A stretch of 64,000 bases of DNA from an uncultured Saprospiraceae bacterium (GTDB taxonomy: Bacteria > Bacteroidota > Bacteroidia > Chitinophagales > Saprospiraceae): NCBI GenBank assembly GCA_937981555.1, contig CALJOK010000021.1, forward strand, positions 1 to 64,000. The letters run 5' to 3'. How positions within the stretch are numbered: position 1 is the first letter of the stretch; the number at the start of each line of letters is the position of its first letter. A program made the translations under genes and the position numbers. The notes below the pieces were generated by a model. That model was not told where the DNA came from. It worked only from the letters and a program-made list of their open reading frames with translations, and did no database searches. Shown here piece after piece: positions 48,578 to 57,872 of this stretch.

Positions 48578-48778
48578 TCATTTTTCTTGAATCGGTTCTT
48601 GGTGAGTAGGTTCAATTGGAACCTCTTGGGTAGAGTAACTGTAAATCACATAAGTGGATAAAACAATGAGAACAGCTAATGAAATAAAGGAAAATTTCCA
48701 TCCCCAAATGTTTCCGAGATATTCTCCATCATCGTAATCATCGAGGAAATGAGGCTTTTTGTTTTTATTGTCGCTCAT
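48578..48778 (-). CDS. Small single-pass membrane protein
   Basis: The 66-residue protein has an acidic N-terminal part (KPHFLDDYDDGEYLGNIWGWK), one transmembrane helix (about 30-48, FSFISLAVLIVLSTYVIYS) and a Pro/Glu-rich tail. No family is recognised. It is divergent from the HtrA protease gene across about 220 bp. Small proteins like this can be membrane regulators, but nothing here shows its role. Confidence 0.55.
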   Translation of the reverse strand: MSDNKNKKPHFLDDYDDGEYLGNIWGWKFSFISLAVLIVLSTYVIYSYSTQEVPIEPTHQEPIQEK

Positions 48779-48999
48779 TCGAATATTTAATTAAATTTTG
48801 AAAAAAAGTGAACCTTTGAGGTTCTGGTCAGTTAAATTACTGCTATGACTTGTATTTGACAAAGTTATTTTCTGAGGGCGAAGTTATTGAAAATTAAGTC
48901 ATCCTAATATTGATTCTTTGTTGAATATATAAGATTTCATCCCTATCTTGGTTTTAATATGAATATTTAAGTTTTCCCAACAATTACATTCCTAAAAAT

Positions 49000-50433
49000 A
49001 TGAAAAGAACTGGATTTTTAATTTTATTAGTTTCTGTGGTAAGTTCTTTCTTTACCGTGATGATTTACAAATATTTTGACTCTCCTCAACAAATCATCAT
49101 TCGAGAATCTTCTCCTGCTAAATATACAAATTATACCGATCGACTTTTTTCTGATGTGGCCAAACGGCAATTTCTTTCCTCTGCTCCAACTAACTTTACA
49201 TCTGCGGCAGGAGTCGTTACGCCAGCTGTAGTTAATATTCGAGCTACGACAGAAAATGATTTTGATCTATGGGGGGGATATGGAGGTTCAACTGGTTCAG
49301 GAGTGATTATTTCGCCTGATGGATATATTGTAACCAACAATCACGTGGTTGAGGATAGTGATGATTTAGAAATCACTTTATTTGATAAAAGAAAGATGGA
49401 AGCGAAAGTGATTGGAACTGATCCTTCTACAGATTTGGCTTTGCTTAAAATTACTGACGAGCGAAATTTTCCTTTTTTACAAATGGGAAATTCTGATTCA
49501 CTTTTAGTTGGGGAATGGGTGCTTGCTGTTGGAAATCCTTTTAATTTAGAAAGTACAGTTACCGCTGGAATTATTAGCGCTAAAGGACGAAATATTAATA
49601 TCCTTGAGGATGATTATTCCATCGAATCTTTTATACAAACTGATGCTGCAGTCAACCCTGGAAATAGTGGAGGTGCATTAGTCAACACCAATGGAGAATT
49701 AGTAGGAATCAATACTGCGATCATCACTCGATCTGGAAAATACGAAGGATACTCATTTGCGATACCAGTTAACTTAGCTCAAAAAATCATTCGCGATTTA
49801 AAAGATTTTGGAGTTGTTCAGCGTGGCTTTTTAGGGATTTTTCCAGAAGAAATTACAGAAGAGACTGCCGAGAGTTTAGGGTTAGCTTCCTTGAATGGAG
49901 CTTATGTTTCTAGAGTAAATGGAAATAGCGCTGCTGAAGATGCTGGACTCAAAGCAAAGGATGTTATCGTAGGAATCAATGGAAATGATATAAATTCAGT
50001 TCCTGAATTACAAGAGCAAGTGGCTCGATTTAGACCAGGAAATACTATTACAATAGTATATATTCGAAATGGGAAAAAACAAAAAACAGAAGTAACCCTG
50101 AAAAATAAAAGTAATACCACTTCTCTAATTGGAGCAAGGGATGATGACTTATTGATGCGTTTAGGATTTGAATTAAGAGAGATGACTGATCGAGAAAGAA
50201 AGAAATTGAAAATCGGTTCTGGAGTTTATGTGGTAAGTATTTTGCGAGGAAGTGCCATTGAAAAAACTCAAATGGATCCTGGATATATCATCACTAAAGT
50301 AAATGATAAAAGAGTCAGTTCAGTCGATGAAATTATTACTGAATTTAAAAATACAAAAGGAACCGTGATGCTCGAGGGGTTTTATGAAAACTTCCCTGGT
50401 GAGTATTATTATGCTTTTAAAGTAGAGCAATAG
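49000..50433 (+). CDS. HtrA/Deg-family periplasmic serine protease
   Basis: An N-terminal hydrophobic segment (about 5-24) exports or anchors the protein. The trypsin-like domain has the catalytic triad His115 (VTNNHVVE), Asp145 (STDLALLK) and Ser223 (NPGNSGGAL). Two PDZ domains follow: one near 260-370 (FLGIFPEEI, GAYVSRVNGNSAAEDAGLKAKDVIVGINGNDI) and one near 390-470 (GVYVVSILRGSAIEKTQMDPGYIITKVND). Length and layout fit the Do family. It degrades or refolds misfolded periplasmic and outer-membrane proteins, a useful function beside so much large T9SS cargo. The gene symbol is left empty because DegP, DegQ and DegS types cannot be separated here. Confidence 0.93.
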   Translation: MKRTGFLILLVSVVSSFFTVMIYKYFDSPQQIIIRESSPAKYTNYTDRLFSDVAKRQFLSSAPTNFTSAAGVVTPAVVNIRATTENDFDLWGGYGGSTGSGVIISPDGYIVTNNHVVEDSDDLEITLFDKRKMEAKVIGTDPSTDLALLKITDERNFPFLQMGNSDSLLVGEWVLAVGNPFNLESTVTAGIISAKGRNINILEDDYSIESFIQTDAAVNPGNSGGALVNTNGELVGINTAIITRSGKYEGYSFAIPVNLAQKIIRDLKDFGVVQRGFLGIFPEEITEETAESLGLASLNGAYVSRVNGNSAAEDAGLKAKDVIVGINGNDINSVPELQEQVARFRPGNTITIVYIRNGKKQKTEVTLKNKSNTTSLIGARDDDLLMRLGFELREMTDRERKKLKIGSGVYVVSILRGSAIEKTQMDPGYIITKVNDKRVSSVDEIITEFKNTKGTVMLEGFYENFPGEYYYAFKVEQ

Positions 50434-50441
50434 ATGCTTAA

Positions 50442-50501
50442 CTGTTTTGATTGTTTAATTGTTAGTCTGTTTTGACTATAACAATTAAACAGTCAAAACA
50501 G
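50442..50501. terminator. Long hairpin terminator between convergent genes
   Basis: A 23-bp stem with a single mismatch joins 50442-50464 and 50479-50501. It lies between the protease stop and the histidine kinase stop (50514) and can serve both. Confidence 0.82.
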
Positions 50502-50513
50502 ATTTACAACAAT

Positions 50514-52322
50514 TTAATTTATCTCCTCGAAAACTTCCACCTCCTCTGCTTCAAAAACTTTCACTTTCAAATTAACCATAAAAATAGATCCAACATTTTC
50601 TACCGAAATTAATTCGATATAGCCTCCATGGTTCGACACTATTTTATTACAAATAGCTAACCCAACTCCTGAACCTTGATATTCAGATTGGTTGTGTAAT
50701 CGTTTAAAAATTTCAAAAATAGTTTTATGATATTCTGAGTTGATTCCAATTCCATTATCTTCTACTTTCAAAACCAAATACTCATTTTCTTCGAATACAG
50801 AAATCGTTACTTTTGGCTCAGATGAATTATTATATTTCAAGCCATTCTCAATTAGGTTTTGAAAAAGTTGAACCATTTGATGATGGTTAGCTTCGATCGT
50901 TGGTAATTTTCCATATTTGATATTGGCCTTTTTTTCTTCCAAATAATGCGATAGATTTTTTTCTATTAAAAATAAAATCTGATTCATATCAACCGTTCCT
51001 AATTTTACTGTCTCTGATTTCACCAAAGAATACTCCAAAATTTCTTCAATTAAATTGTACATACTTTGCGCATTCGATTGAGCAATATTGATGTAATCAT
51101 TGATATCCGGATCTGAATTATCCTTTAATTTTCTTTTGAGTAGAGATAAAAAACTAGTTACATTTCTTAATGGAGTTTTTAAATCATGTGAGGCTATATA
51201 CGCAAATCGTTCTAACTCTTGATTTTTATTCTCCAATTCGTCATTATAATTTTTCAGTTGATTTTCTTTTTCTACCATGAAAGTAATATCCATAGCAACA
51301 AAGGAATAACCTGTATGATTTTGTTTTCTAATAACTTTTGAAGTCACCAAAAAATAGTTTTTCTCTTCACCATTAAACATCAAATTAAAATAGCTTTCTA
51401 ATTTCCCATCTGGCTTAAGTTCTGCTATTTCTTTTTGAAATTCATAAAGGTCTAATCCTTTTGAATGTTCCAACAATTCAATCATATCTGTATTTGTATT
51501 TACCTCCTCATCTGTAGGAAATAAAATATCTTTGGCCAATTCATTTTTATGCTTTACAATAAAATTAATGTCAGTTATGATCACCAAATTTGAAACAGAA
51601 GATAATATGTCATCTAGTGCATCATGTGGATTTAATTCAAATAATTTATAGTTAGAATAAACCCAAGTTAGTACCCCAATAATCACAACTAGGAAAGGTG
51701 AGATCTCAAAATTTGACGGAGTAGCTTGACTTGGAATGATTAAAAATTTGATAAACATAAATAAAGGAATGAAGGTAAAAGTAACCAACAATCCCATTTT
51801 CCATTTCCTCTCTCTTTCCAATTTCGCCTTTCGATAAAAATAGAAAGATCCACTCATGATAAGAATCACTATTAGAAACCAAACCATTTTTAACTGCACA
51901 TATATATTATCTTTTTCTAAAACATACATCCACTTTCCATCTAGTTTTTCAGGCAAAACGGTAACTGTACCATTAGTGATATAAAGCATAGCTATACACG
52001 ATAAAACTAAACCACTAGCTAATATTTTATTATATAAATTCCCCTGAGGATAGTTCTTAAAAGGCCGAGTATAATAGACTACACAGATGCATTCCATGAG
52101 TGCGATAAAACTAATTAACAAACTTCTTTGAATATTAAAATTCTCTACATCATAAAGATGCCTAGCATTAAAAATTGACATTTCGGTAAGCACCAACCCT
52201 GCACATAATAACAAGACAACTGTATGAATTCGACTAAATATCTTTTTATCATGAATCATGTAAAGATGAGTAGTCAATACGATCAAAAGTGTAAAAAGAC
52301 CAATAAAAATGGCATTATTCAT
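50514..52322 (-). CDS. Orphan histidine kinase with multi-pass membrane sensor and PAS domain
   Basis: Residues 1-230 contain about seven hydrophobic helices (7TM-type sensor, for example IFIGLFTLLIVLTTH, SRIHTVVLLLCAGLVLTEM, VWFLIVILIMSGSFYF and LVVIIGVLTWVYS). A PAS-like region follows (about 240-355, LVIITDINFIVKHKNELA), then a coiled stretch, HisKA with the phospho-His in FAYIASHDLKTPLRN (about residue 380) and an HATPase domain (LFQNLIENGLKYNN, VEDNGIGI, GSGVGLAI). No receiver domain is attached and no response regulator is adjacent. Start ATG 52322 is preferred over 52334 as it begins MNNAIFIG directly before TM1. Its core matches the two other orphan kinases at 53307 and 59452. Confidence 0.9.
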   Translation of the reverse strand: MNNAIFIGLFTLLIVLTTHLYMIHDKKIFSRIHTVVLLLCAGLVLTEMSIFNARHLYDVENFNIQRSLLISFIALMECICVVYYTRPFKNYPQGNLYNKILASGLVLSCIAMLYITNGTVTVLPEKLDGKWMYVLEKDNIYVQLKMVWFLIVILIMSGSFYFYRKAKLERERKWKMGLLVTFTFIPLFMFIKFLIIPSQATPSNFEISPFLVVIIGVLTWVYSNYKLFELNPHDALDDILSSVSNLVIITDINFIVKHKNELAKDILFPTDEEVNTNTDMIELLEHSKGLDLYEFQKEIAELKPDGKLESYFNLMFNGEEKNYFLVTSKVIRKQNHTGYSFVAMDITFMVEKENQLKNYNDELENKNQELERFAYIASHDLKTPLRNVTSFLSLLKRKLKDNSDPDINDYINIAQSNAQSMYNLIEEILEYSLVKSETVKLGTVDMNQILFLIEKNLSHYLEEKKANIKYGKLPTIEANHHQMVQLFQNLIENGLKYNNSSEPKVTISVFEENEYLVLKVEDNGIGINSEYHKTIFEIFKRLHNQSEYQGSGVGLAICNKIVSNHGGYIELISVENVGSIFMVNLKVKVFEAEEVEVFEEIN

Positions 52323-52599
52323 AATTATAAACAATTGATTTTCAATTAGTTATGCTAAAAAATAAATCTAAAAAAAATAAATAGAAGGGAATTACCTTAA
52401 TCGTATTGCAATTTCTATGCTCAATTTTTCAATCTAAAAATGTTTTTTGAAAAAAATCAAAAATCAAATAATAGCTCAATCATAACGAATATTCGATCAT
52501 TCTAATCGGATACACATACTTCATTTTTTATGGAGAAAAACAGCCGCATCTTACGACTGTAAAAACGAAAAATATTTATTAATCAAAAAAAAGTCAGTC

Positions 52600-53253
52600 A
52601 TGAGAGCATTATCATTTATCATCATTATACTTATTTCAAATTTCACTTTTGCAGCAAATCAACTTGCGATGATCCATCCAAATTTAGAGGTCAATGGCGA
52701 AGAAGAATTAATTTCAAAATTGGTTTTTAAAAATAATATTACTGATTTGGGAGAGGTAAACTTTGGAGAAGAATACACCCATTCTTTCGAATTTATCAAT
52801 GAAGGAAATGCCACTTTAGAAATTGAGGGTGCTTTTGCAAAAAATGAAAACGCCGAAGTATTTAGTTTTTCTCCAATTATAGAACCAGGTAAATCAGGTT
52901 GGATTCGTGTTAAATTTGAATCAAAACTTTCAATTGGAAAATTTGAAGAATACTTTTTTATCCGATCCAATTCAGGTGGTAAAAAATCTCTTTCGAAATT
53001 AAAAATTAAATATGAATTATTTGAATATTTGGCTATTGGTGGAGATAATGTAGAAGCAACTGATAAAATAAATATTCGAGAACAACCCTTGTTAAATAGC
53101 CCTGTAGTTTACACTTTGACTCTAGGAGAAACTTGCAAAATTCTTGGCGATGATCTCGGAGATTACGTGGAAAAATTTGATGATTCATTTTGGTTCAAAG
53201 TAGAATCAGAAGGTCGAGTGGGCTGGGTTTTGAGTGCATTAACAGAGTTTTGA
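52600..53253 (+). CDS. Exported DUF1573-like / SH3 domain protein
   Basis: Signal peptide MRALSFIIIILISNFTFA precedes a DUF1573-type beta-sandwich (about 45-140, KNNITDLGEVNFGEEYTHSF, FEFINEGNATLEIEGA, FSFSPIIEPGKSGWIRVKF) and a bacterial SH3-like domain (about 150-217, KINIREQPLLNSPVVYTLTLGETCKILG, WFKVESEGRVGWVLS). The combination suggests binding of a cell-wall or surface polymer. There is no catalytic motif. It is divergent from the kinase at 50514 and convergent with the one at 53307. Confidence 0.75.
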   Translation: MRALSFIIIILISNFTFAANQLAMIHPNLEVNGEEELISKLVFKNNITDLGEVNFGEEYTHSFEFINEGNATLEIEGAFAKNENAEVFSFSPIIEPGKSGWIRVKFESKLSIGKFEEYFFIRSNSGGKKSLSKLKIKYELFEYLAIGGDNVEATDKINIREQPLLNSPVVYTLTLGETCKILGDDLGDYVEKFDDSFWFKVESEGRVGWVLSALTEF

Positions 53254-53260
53254 TTTTGGT

Positions 53261-53308
53261 GATCGGGTGATCGGGTGAAATATTTTATTAAAACCTGATT
53301 ACCTGATT
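53261..53308 (+). terminator. Hairpin after the SH3 protein gene, with a tandem internal repeat
   Basis: GATCGGGTGATCGGGT (53261-53276) can fold onto ACCTGATTACCTGATT (53293-53308) through 16 pairs that include several G-U, which favours the plus-strand RNA. Each arm is itself an 8-base direct repeat. The second arm overlaps the stop codon of the convergent kinase gene. The absence of a T tract lowers confidence. Confidence 0.4.
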
Positions 53309-55382
53309 AATCAACCATTTCCAAATACGCTTCTACTTTAGCAGACTGCAAGGTAAAATAAAAAGTTGTCCCTGATATTCCATTTGATTTTATCCAAATT
53401 TCACCTCCATGCCTCTCCACTATTTTTTTACAAATGGAAAGTCCCAAACCTGTCCCTTGGTATTCTTGTGAACTATGTAATCTCTTAAATAGGGAAAAAA
53501 TTCTATCATGATATTTTTCCTCGATACCTATTCCATTATCTTTTATGGCTATGCAAAACTTATCTGCTTTTTTCGAAACAGAAATTTCAATAAATGGTCT
53601 AGCATCTTCCGAAATAAATTTTATCGCATTGGCAATTAAATTTTGAAAAACCTGAAAAAGTTGAATCTGGTTTCCTAAAACGATGGGGAGTTCTTTATAT
53701 TCAACAATTGCATTTTGCTCCTGAATATTGACCTCCAAGGTTTGCAGAACTTTAGTGATTAATTCATTTAAGTCAATTGGAATAAAATCAACCTTTCCTT
53801 TTTCTACATTAGAATAGGATAAAACATCATCTAATAATTGATGCATATGACTAACTCCTTCAGTAACTAATTTCAAAAACTCTAATCCATTTTCATCAAG
53901 AACATTGGCATATCTTTTTTCAATCAAACCGGTGTAGCTCATTACAGTTCTTAAAGGTGCTTTCAAATCATGTGAAGCGATATAGGCAAAATTTTCCAAC
54001 TCAACATTGGCAACTTTTAGTTTTTCATTAGAATTATGCAAAGCCTTATTTTGCTCTTCAATTTGATTTTTTTGATCTCTTAATTTAAAATTATAATAGT
54101 ATTGCTTTTTATATAACCAACTTCCAATTCCAACAATTCCAATCAAAATTAAAAAAACTATGTATATAAAAATATTATACAACTTATTCAGCGCCTTATC
54201 TTTTTTCATCAATTCGAGTTCCTGTTTCTTCTGTTTTAATTCGAAGATAGAACTTAAATTTGCCAACTCATTTTTGGTAATAGCTCCTTCTATGGAGTCT
54301 CTTAGTTGGTAATACTTTTCTTGAAAATTATAGGCAACCTTATTATTTCCACAACTAAAATTCACCTCAGAAATTTTCTTATACACATCTCGACGAACTG
54401 GCGGAACTTTATTTACTATAGGATTTTCCAAACATTGATTTAATATATTTTTTGCTTGAGAACATTTACCTGTGAGCATTTTTAATTCCGCTAAAGCAAT
54501 CTGAGTTTGTACCATTTCTTCCTTTTGATTGGACTCCTTCCGAATTTTCAAGGCAGCATTTAAATACTCTAATGCTAAATTATGATCATCTAACTTCATA
54601 TAAATCAATCCAAAACTATATGCGCAATACCCCTCATGATATTGAGATAAAAGTCCAAATTTAGAACTACATGCTAAATTTTGATAGTTAAGCGATTGAT
54701 TATAATCCTTTAATTGATAATAAATATTACTCAGCAAATCGTAACAATATCCAACATCATCTAGTCTACCTAGTGATTGATATAGCTCAAGTGATTGAGA
54801 AATTCTTTCCTTAGCTTTCTCATACTCCCCTTGTTCGTTATCTAACTCTCCTAAAGCATAAAAACTATCCGCTTGCCCTTGAATGTCTCCTCTCCCCCTA
54901 TTGATTTCTAACAATTTCATTCTATAGTGATAAGCTTTATTCACTTGTCCCATGTAGTAATAAGAATTCCCAAAACCATTAAATAATGCTGACGTATCTT
55001 TCATCGTCATCGAATATGAAGTACTCCTAAAATCCAAAGCTTTATTGTAATAAACCAACGAGCTATCGTATTCAGATTGCCAAAAGAATGAATGTCCCAG
55101 ACTTAATAAACTATGAAATCTTAAACTATCACAACCTGTAACCTTAGCAACTGCTAATGATTGAAAATAAAAATCTGATGAAACTTCATATTTTTCTACT
55201 AGGAAATAAGCATCTCCTGTCTTAAATAGTAAATTGCCATAAGGTTTCTCAAACTGAGAATAAGGATAAGATTGTAACGCACTAACGCAACTATCAACAG
55301 TAGTTTGATTGGAAAAACATGGTAAGTTCCCTAATAAAATAAGGAATAGTAAAAGACTTTTTAGTTTTATCGGTACTTTCAT
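53307..55382 (-). CDS. TPR-type orphan sensor histidine kinase
   Basis: A signal peptide (about 1-24) leads to a periplasmic array of tetratricopeptide-like repeats (about 45-375, for example ALDFRSTSYSMTMKDTSALFNGFGNSYYYMGQVNKAYHY). A transmembrane helix follows at about 402-423 (YNIFIYIVFLILIGIVGIGSWLY), then HisKA with His471 (NFAYIASHDLKAPLRTV) and HATPase (VFQNLIANAIKF, IKDNGIGI, GTGLGLSI). No HAMP or receiver domain is seen. The TPR-kinase layout is common in Bacteroidota; the signal it binds is unknown. It is the second of three orphan kinases with near-identical cores in this stretch. Confidence 0.9.
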   Translation of the reverse strand: MKVPIKLKSLLLFLILLGNLPCFSNQTTVDSCVSALQSYPYSQFEKPYGNLLFKTGDAYFLVEKYEVSSDFYFQSLAVAKVTGCDSLRFHSLLSLGHSFFWQSEYDSSLVYYNKALDFRSTSYSMTMKDTSALFNGFGNSYYYMGQVNKAYHYRMKLLEINRGRGDIQGQADSFYALGELDNEQGEYEKAKERISQSLELYQSLGRLDDVGYCYDLLSNIYYQLKDYNQSLNYQNLACSSKFGLLSQYHEGYCAYSFGLIYMKLDDHNLALEYLNAALKIRKESNQKEEMVQTQIALAELKMLTGKCSQAKNILNQCLENPIVNKVPPVRRDVYKKISEVNFSCGNNKVAYNFQEKYYQLRDSIEGAITKNELANLSSIFELKQKKQELELMKKDKALNKLYNIFIYIVFLILIGIVGIGSWLYKKQYYYNFKLRDQKNQIEEQNKALHNSNEKLKVANVELENFAYIASHDLKAPLRTVMSYTGLIEKRYANVLDENGLEFLKLVTEGVSHMHQLLDDVLSYSNVEKGKVDFIPIDLNELITKVLQTLEVNIQEQNAIVEYKELPIVLGNQIQLFQVFQNLIANAIKFISEDARPFIEISVSKKADKFCIAIKDNGIGIEEKYHDRIFSLFKRLHSSQEYQGTGLGLSICKKIVERHGGEIWIKSNGISGTTFYFTLQSAKVEAYLEMVD

Positions 55383-55479
55383 GGTAAATTATAATTACCT
55401 GTTTAATATTGCGAAAAACGAGCCAGTTTTGCCTTAATTATTCCTTTCCTTTTTCGTAAATTCGTTTTTTTAACAAGTT

Positions 55480-55487
55480 TAACTTTG
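55480..55487 (+). promoter_or_regulatory. Candidate -7 box of the carboxylase gene
   Basis: TAACTTTG exactly fits TAnnTTTG and lies 63 bp before the ATG at 55551. A clear -33 TTTG at the expected distance is missing. Confidence 0.35.
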
Positions 55488-55550
55488 TAAACAATTTCTG
55501 TATTACAACTGTATTATTGAAAGAATTTTTATTGACAAAAAAGATAATTT

Positions 55551-57188
55551 ATGACATCCAAAAAAGAGTTGGAAAAAAGACAAAATGAAGATGCTTATAA
55601 AATGTTAATTTCCAAAGTTAACAGCCGATTGGAAAAAATCTATCAGGGAGGAGGAGAAAAAAAAATAGCTAAACAGCATGACAAAGGAAAATTAACTGCA
55701 CGGGAAAGAATCGAACATTTGATTGATGAAGACAGTAATTTTTTAGAAATAGGAGCTTTCGCTGGTTACGATATGTATAAAGAATATGGTGGTTGTCCAG
55801 CAGGAGGAGTAGTAACTGGCATTGGTTATGTGAAAGGACGGCAATGTATGATTGTGGCAAATGATGCGACGGTGAAAGCTGGTGCTTGGTTTCCTATTAC
55901 TGGGAAAAAGAATTTACGAGCCCAAGAAATTGCCATTGAAAATCGCCTACCAACTATTTACCTTGTCGATTCTGCAGGTGTATTTTTACCGATGCAAGAC
56001 GAGATTTTTCCAGACAAAGAACACTTCGGTCGGATGTTCCGCAACAATGCAAAAATGTCTGCAATGGGGATTCCTCAAATTAGTGCAATCATGGGAAGCT
56101 GTGTAGCAGGGGGAGCTTATTTGCCAATCATGTCTGATGAATCATTGATTGTGGAAGGAACAGGTTCTATCTTTTTGGCAGGACCATATTTGGTAAAAGC
56201 TGCGATTGGAGAAGTGGTGGACAAGGAAACCTTAGGTGGTGCAAAAACTCAAAGTGACATCTCTGGAGTAACGGATTATAAAATGCCTGACGACAAAACT
56301 TGCTTGGAAACCATTCGAGATTTAGTAGATAAATTTGGGAAATTTGAAAACGCTGGTTTTGATAGAGTCGAAGCAAAATTACCTGCCGAGTCACCTGAGG
56401 AGATTTTAAGTATTTTCCCAGAAGACCCTGCCAAACCATACGAGACCAAAGACATCATTAAGAGAATTGTGGACGAATCGAAATTTACAGAATACAAAAG
56501 TGGTTATGGAAAAACCATTACTTGTTGCTATGCTCGTATCGATGGCTGGGCAGTCGGTATTGTCGTTAATAATCGAAAAGTCATCAAAACTGAAAAAGGG
56601 GAAATGCAATTTGGCGGAGTAATTTACTCTGATTCTGCAGACAAGGCTGCTCGATTTATTATGAATTGTAATCAGAAAAAAATCCCTTTGGTTTTCCTTC
56701 ATGACGTAACTGGATTTATGGTTGGGACTAGAAGTGAGCAAGGTGGAATTATTAAAGATGGGGCAAAAATGGTAAGTGCAGTTTCCAATAGTACTGTTCC
56801 AAAGTTTACTATCGTGATGGGAAATTCTTATGGTGCTGGAAATTATGCGATGTGTGGAAAAGCCTATGACCCTCGATTAATCGTTGCTTGGCCTACCGCA
56901 AAAATTGCAGTAATGGGTGGTTCGCAAGCAGCTAAAGTTTTGACTCAAATTCAAGTTGCTTCGAAAAAAGCAAGAGGAGAAGCTCCTTCTCCTGAAGATG
57001 AAAAAGCTTTATTTGAAAAAATAAAAAATCGCTACGATGAACAAACCTCCCCATATTATGCAGCAGCAAGATTATGGGTGGATGCAATTATCAATCCTTT
57101 GGAAACAAGGAAAGTAATTTCAATGGGAATCGAAGCTGCGAATAATGCACCGGTAGAAAAATTTAACGTAGGTGTAATTCAAACGTAG
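55551..57188 (+). CDS. Acyl-CoA carboxylase beta subunit (methylcrotonyl-CoA carboxylase type)
   Basis: The 545-residue carboxyltransferase matches the full-length family. The N-half has GKLTARERIEHLIDEDSNFLEIG, VTGIGYVKGRQCMIVANDATVKAGAW, DSAGVFLPMQDEIFPDKEHFGRMF and GIPQISAIMGSCVAGGAYLPIMSDE. The C-half has ARIDGWAVGIVVNN, FLHDVTGFMVG, FTIVMGNSYGAGNYAMCGKAYDPR and AVMGGSQAAKVL. The FPDKEHFGR motif and the GCPAGG entry favour methylcrotonyl-CoA carboxylase over propionyl-CoA carboxylase. It transfers carboxyl from biotin to the acyl-CoA in leucine catabolism. The biotin carboxylase/BCCP subunit is not in the window. A short lipoprotein gene follows. Confidence 0.9.
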   Translation: MTSKKELEKRQNEDAYKMLISKVNSRLEKIYQGGGEKKIAKQHDKGKLTARERIEHLIDEDSNFLEIGAFAGYDMYKEYGGCPAGGVVTGIGYVKGRQCMIVANDATVKAGAWFPITGKKNLRAQEIAIENRLPTIYLVDSAGVFLPMQDEIFPDKEHFGRMFRNNAKMSAMGIPQISAIMGSCVAGGAYLPIMSDESLIVEGTGSIFLAGPYLVKAAIGEVVDKETLGGAKTQSDISGVTDYKMPDDKTCLETIRDLVDKFGKFENAGFDRVEAKLPAESPEEILSIFPEDPAKPYETKDIIKRIVDESKFTEYKSGYGKTITCCYARIDGWAVGIVVNNRKVIKTEKGEMQFGGVIYSDSADKAARFIMNCNQKKIPLVFLHDVTGFMVGTRSEQGGIIKDGAKMVSAVSNSTVPKFTIVMGNSYGAGNYAMCGKAYDPRLIVAWPTAKIAVMGGSQAAKVLTQIQVASKKARGEAPSPEDEKALFEKIKNRYDEQTSPYYAAARLWVDAIINPLETRKVISMGIEAANNAPVEKFNVGVIQT

Positions 57189-57224
57189 GTCGACTATCAA
57201 AGTCATTTTCCAAAAGTAAAAACC

Positions 57225-57671
57225 ATGAAATACTCTTTAATGATTCTATACCTGATTATTTTTTCAGGTTGCCATAACAATACAAATCATTCTACAGTTA
57301 AAGAGGAATCTGTTTTTAATTTTGATTTGAAAAAAGATTTTAAAATCACTTCTTATCAAAAAATCATTGAAACATATCCAAAATCTGATCTATCAGCTTG
57401 CGAAAATTGGACTATTGAAAAACAAGACTTGAGAAAAATAATGCAATCCATGAAAAGTATTCAAGGAGAAGAATGGCATCATTCTTTTGACCATTTACCT
57501 TGCGAAATAACAGGAGAGTTAATTCAAAATAATAATATTTTTAAATACTCAATCAATTCAGGATCATGGATCTCAATTTCCACATTAGATACAACGATTT
57601 GGTTTGGCGATGTTGATAAATTAAATGAAGTAGTTTTTATGAATCCAATTTTAGACATGGAAAATAAATAA
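57225..57671 (+). CDS. Small hypothetical lipoprotein
   Basis: A 148-residue protein with a lipoprotein signal (MKYSLMILYLIIFSGC, lipobox-like FSGC) and a mature region with SYQKIIETYPKSDLSACENWTI and QGEEWHHSFDHLPCEITGEL. I do not recognise the family. It lies 36 bp after the carboxylase gene in the same orientation, so it may be co-transcribed. Confidence 0.6.
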   Translation: MKYSLMILYLIIFSGCHNNTNHSTVKEESVFNFDLKKDFKITSYQKIIETYPKSDLSACENWTIEKQDLRKIMQSMKSIQGEEWHHSFDHLPCEITGELIQNNNIFKYSINSGSWISISTLDTTIWFGDVDKLNEVVFMNPILDMENK

Positions 57672-57685
57672 CATTACATTTACAA

Positions 57686-57823
57686 ATGAGTAAAAAACAA
57701 AAGAACGAATCAACCCACGACTGGCTCAAACGAATTGGTTGGGCTGGAATTTTGTTTTTCACTATCAAAGGAATTATCACTACTTATCTTTTATTTCAAG
57801 CTGGGAAATGTGCACTAGATTAA
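57686..57823 (+). CDS. Small membrane protein, 45 aa
   Basis: A short ORF starts MSKKQKNESTHDWLKRIGWAG, continues into a hydrophobic segment (ILFFTIKGIITTYLLFQAG) and ends KCALD. One transmembrane helix with a basic, Lys-rich N-terminus and a KRIGWAG motif. Very similar short proteins occur in Flavobacteria (from memory), where they are sometimes mislabelled alanyl-tRNA synthetase. It begins 14 bp after the lipoprotein stop and precedes the methyltransferase gene, so the three may form one transcript. Confidence 0.6.
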   Translation: MSKKQKNESTHDWLKRIGWAGILFFTIKGIITTYLLFQAGKCALD

Positions 57824-57872
57824 TCTTTTCCAAAAATAAAAACCATGAGTTTCGGCTCAACAAACATAAAAA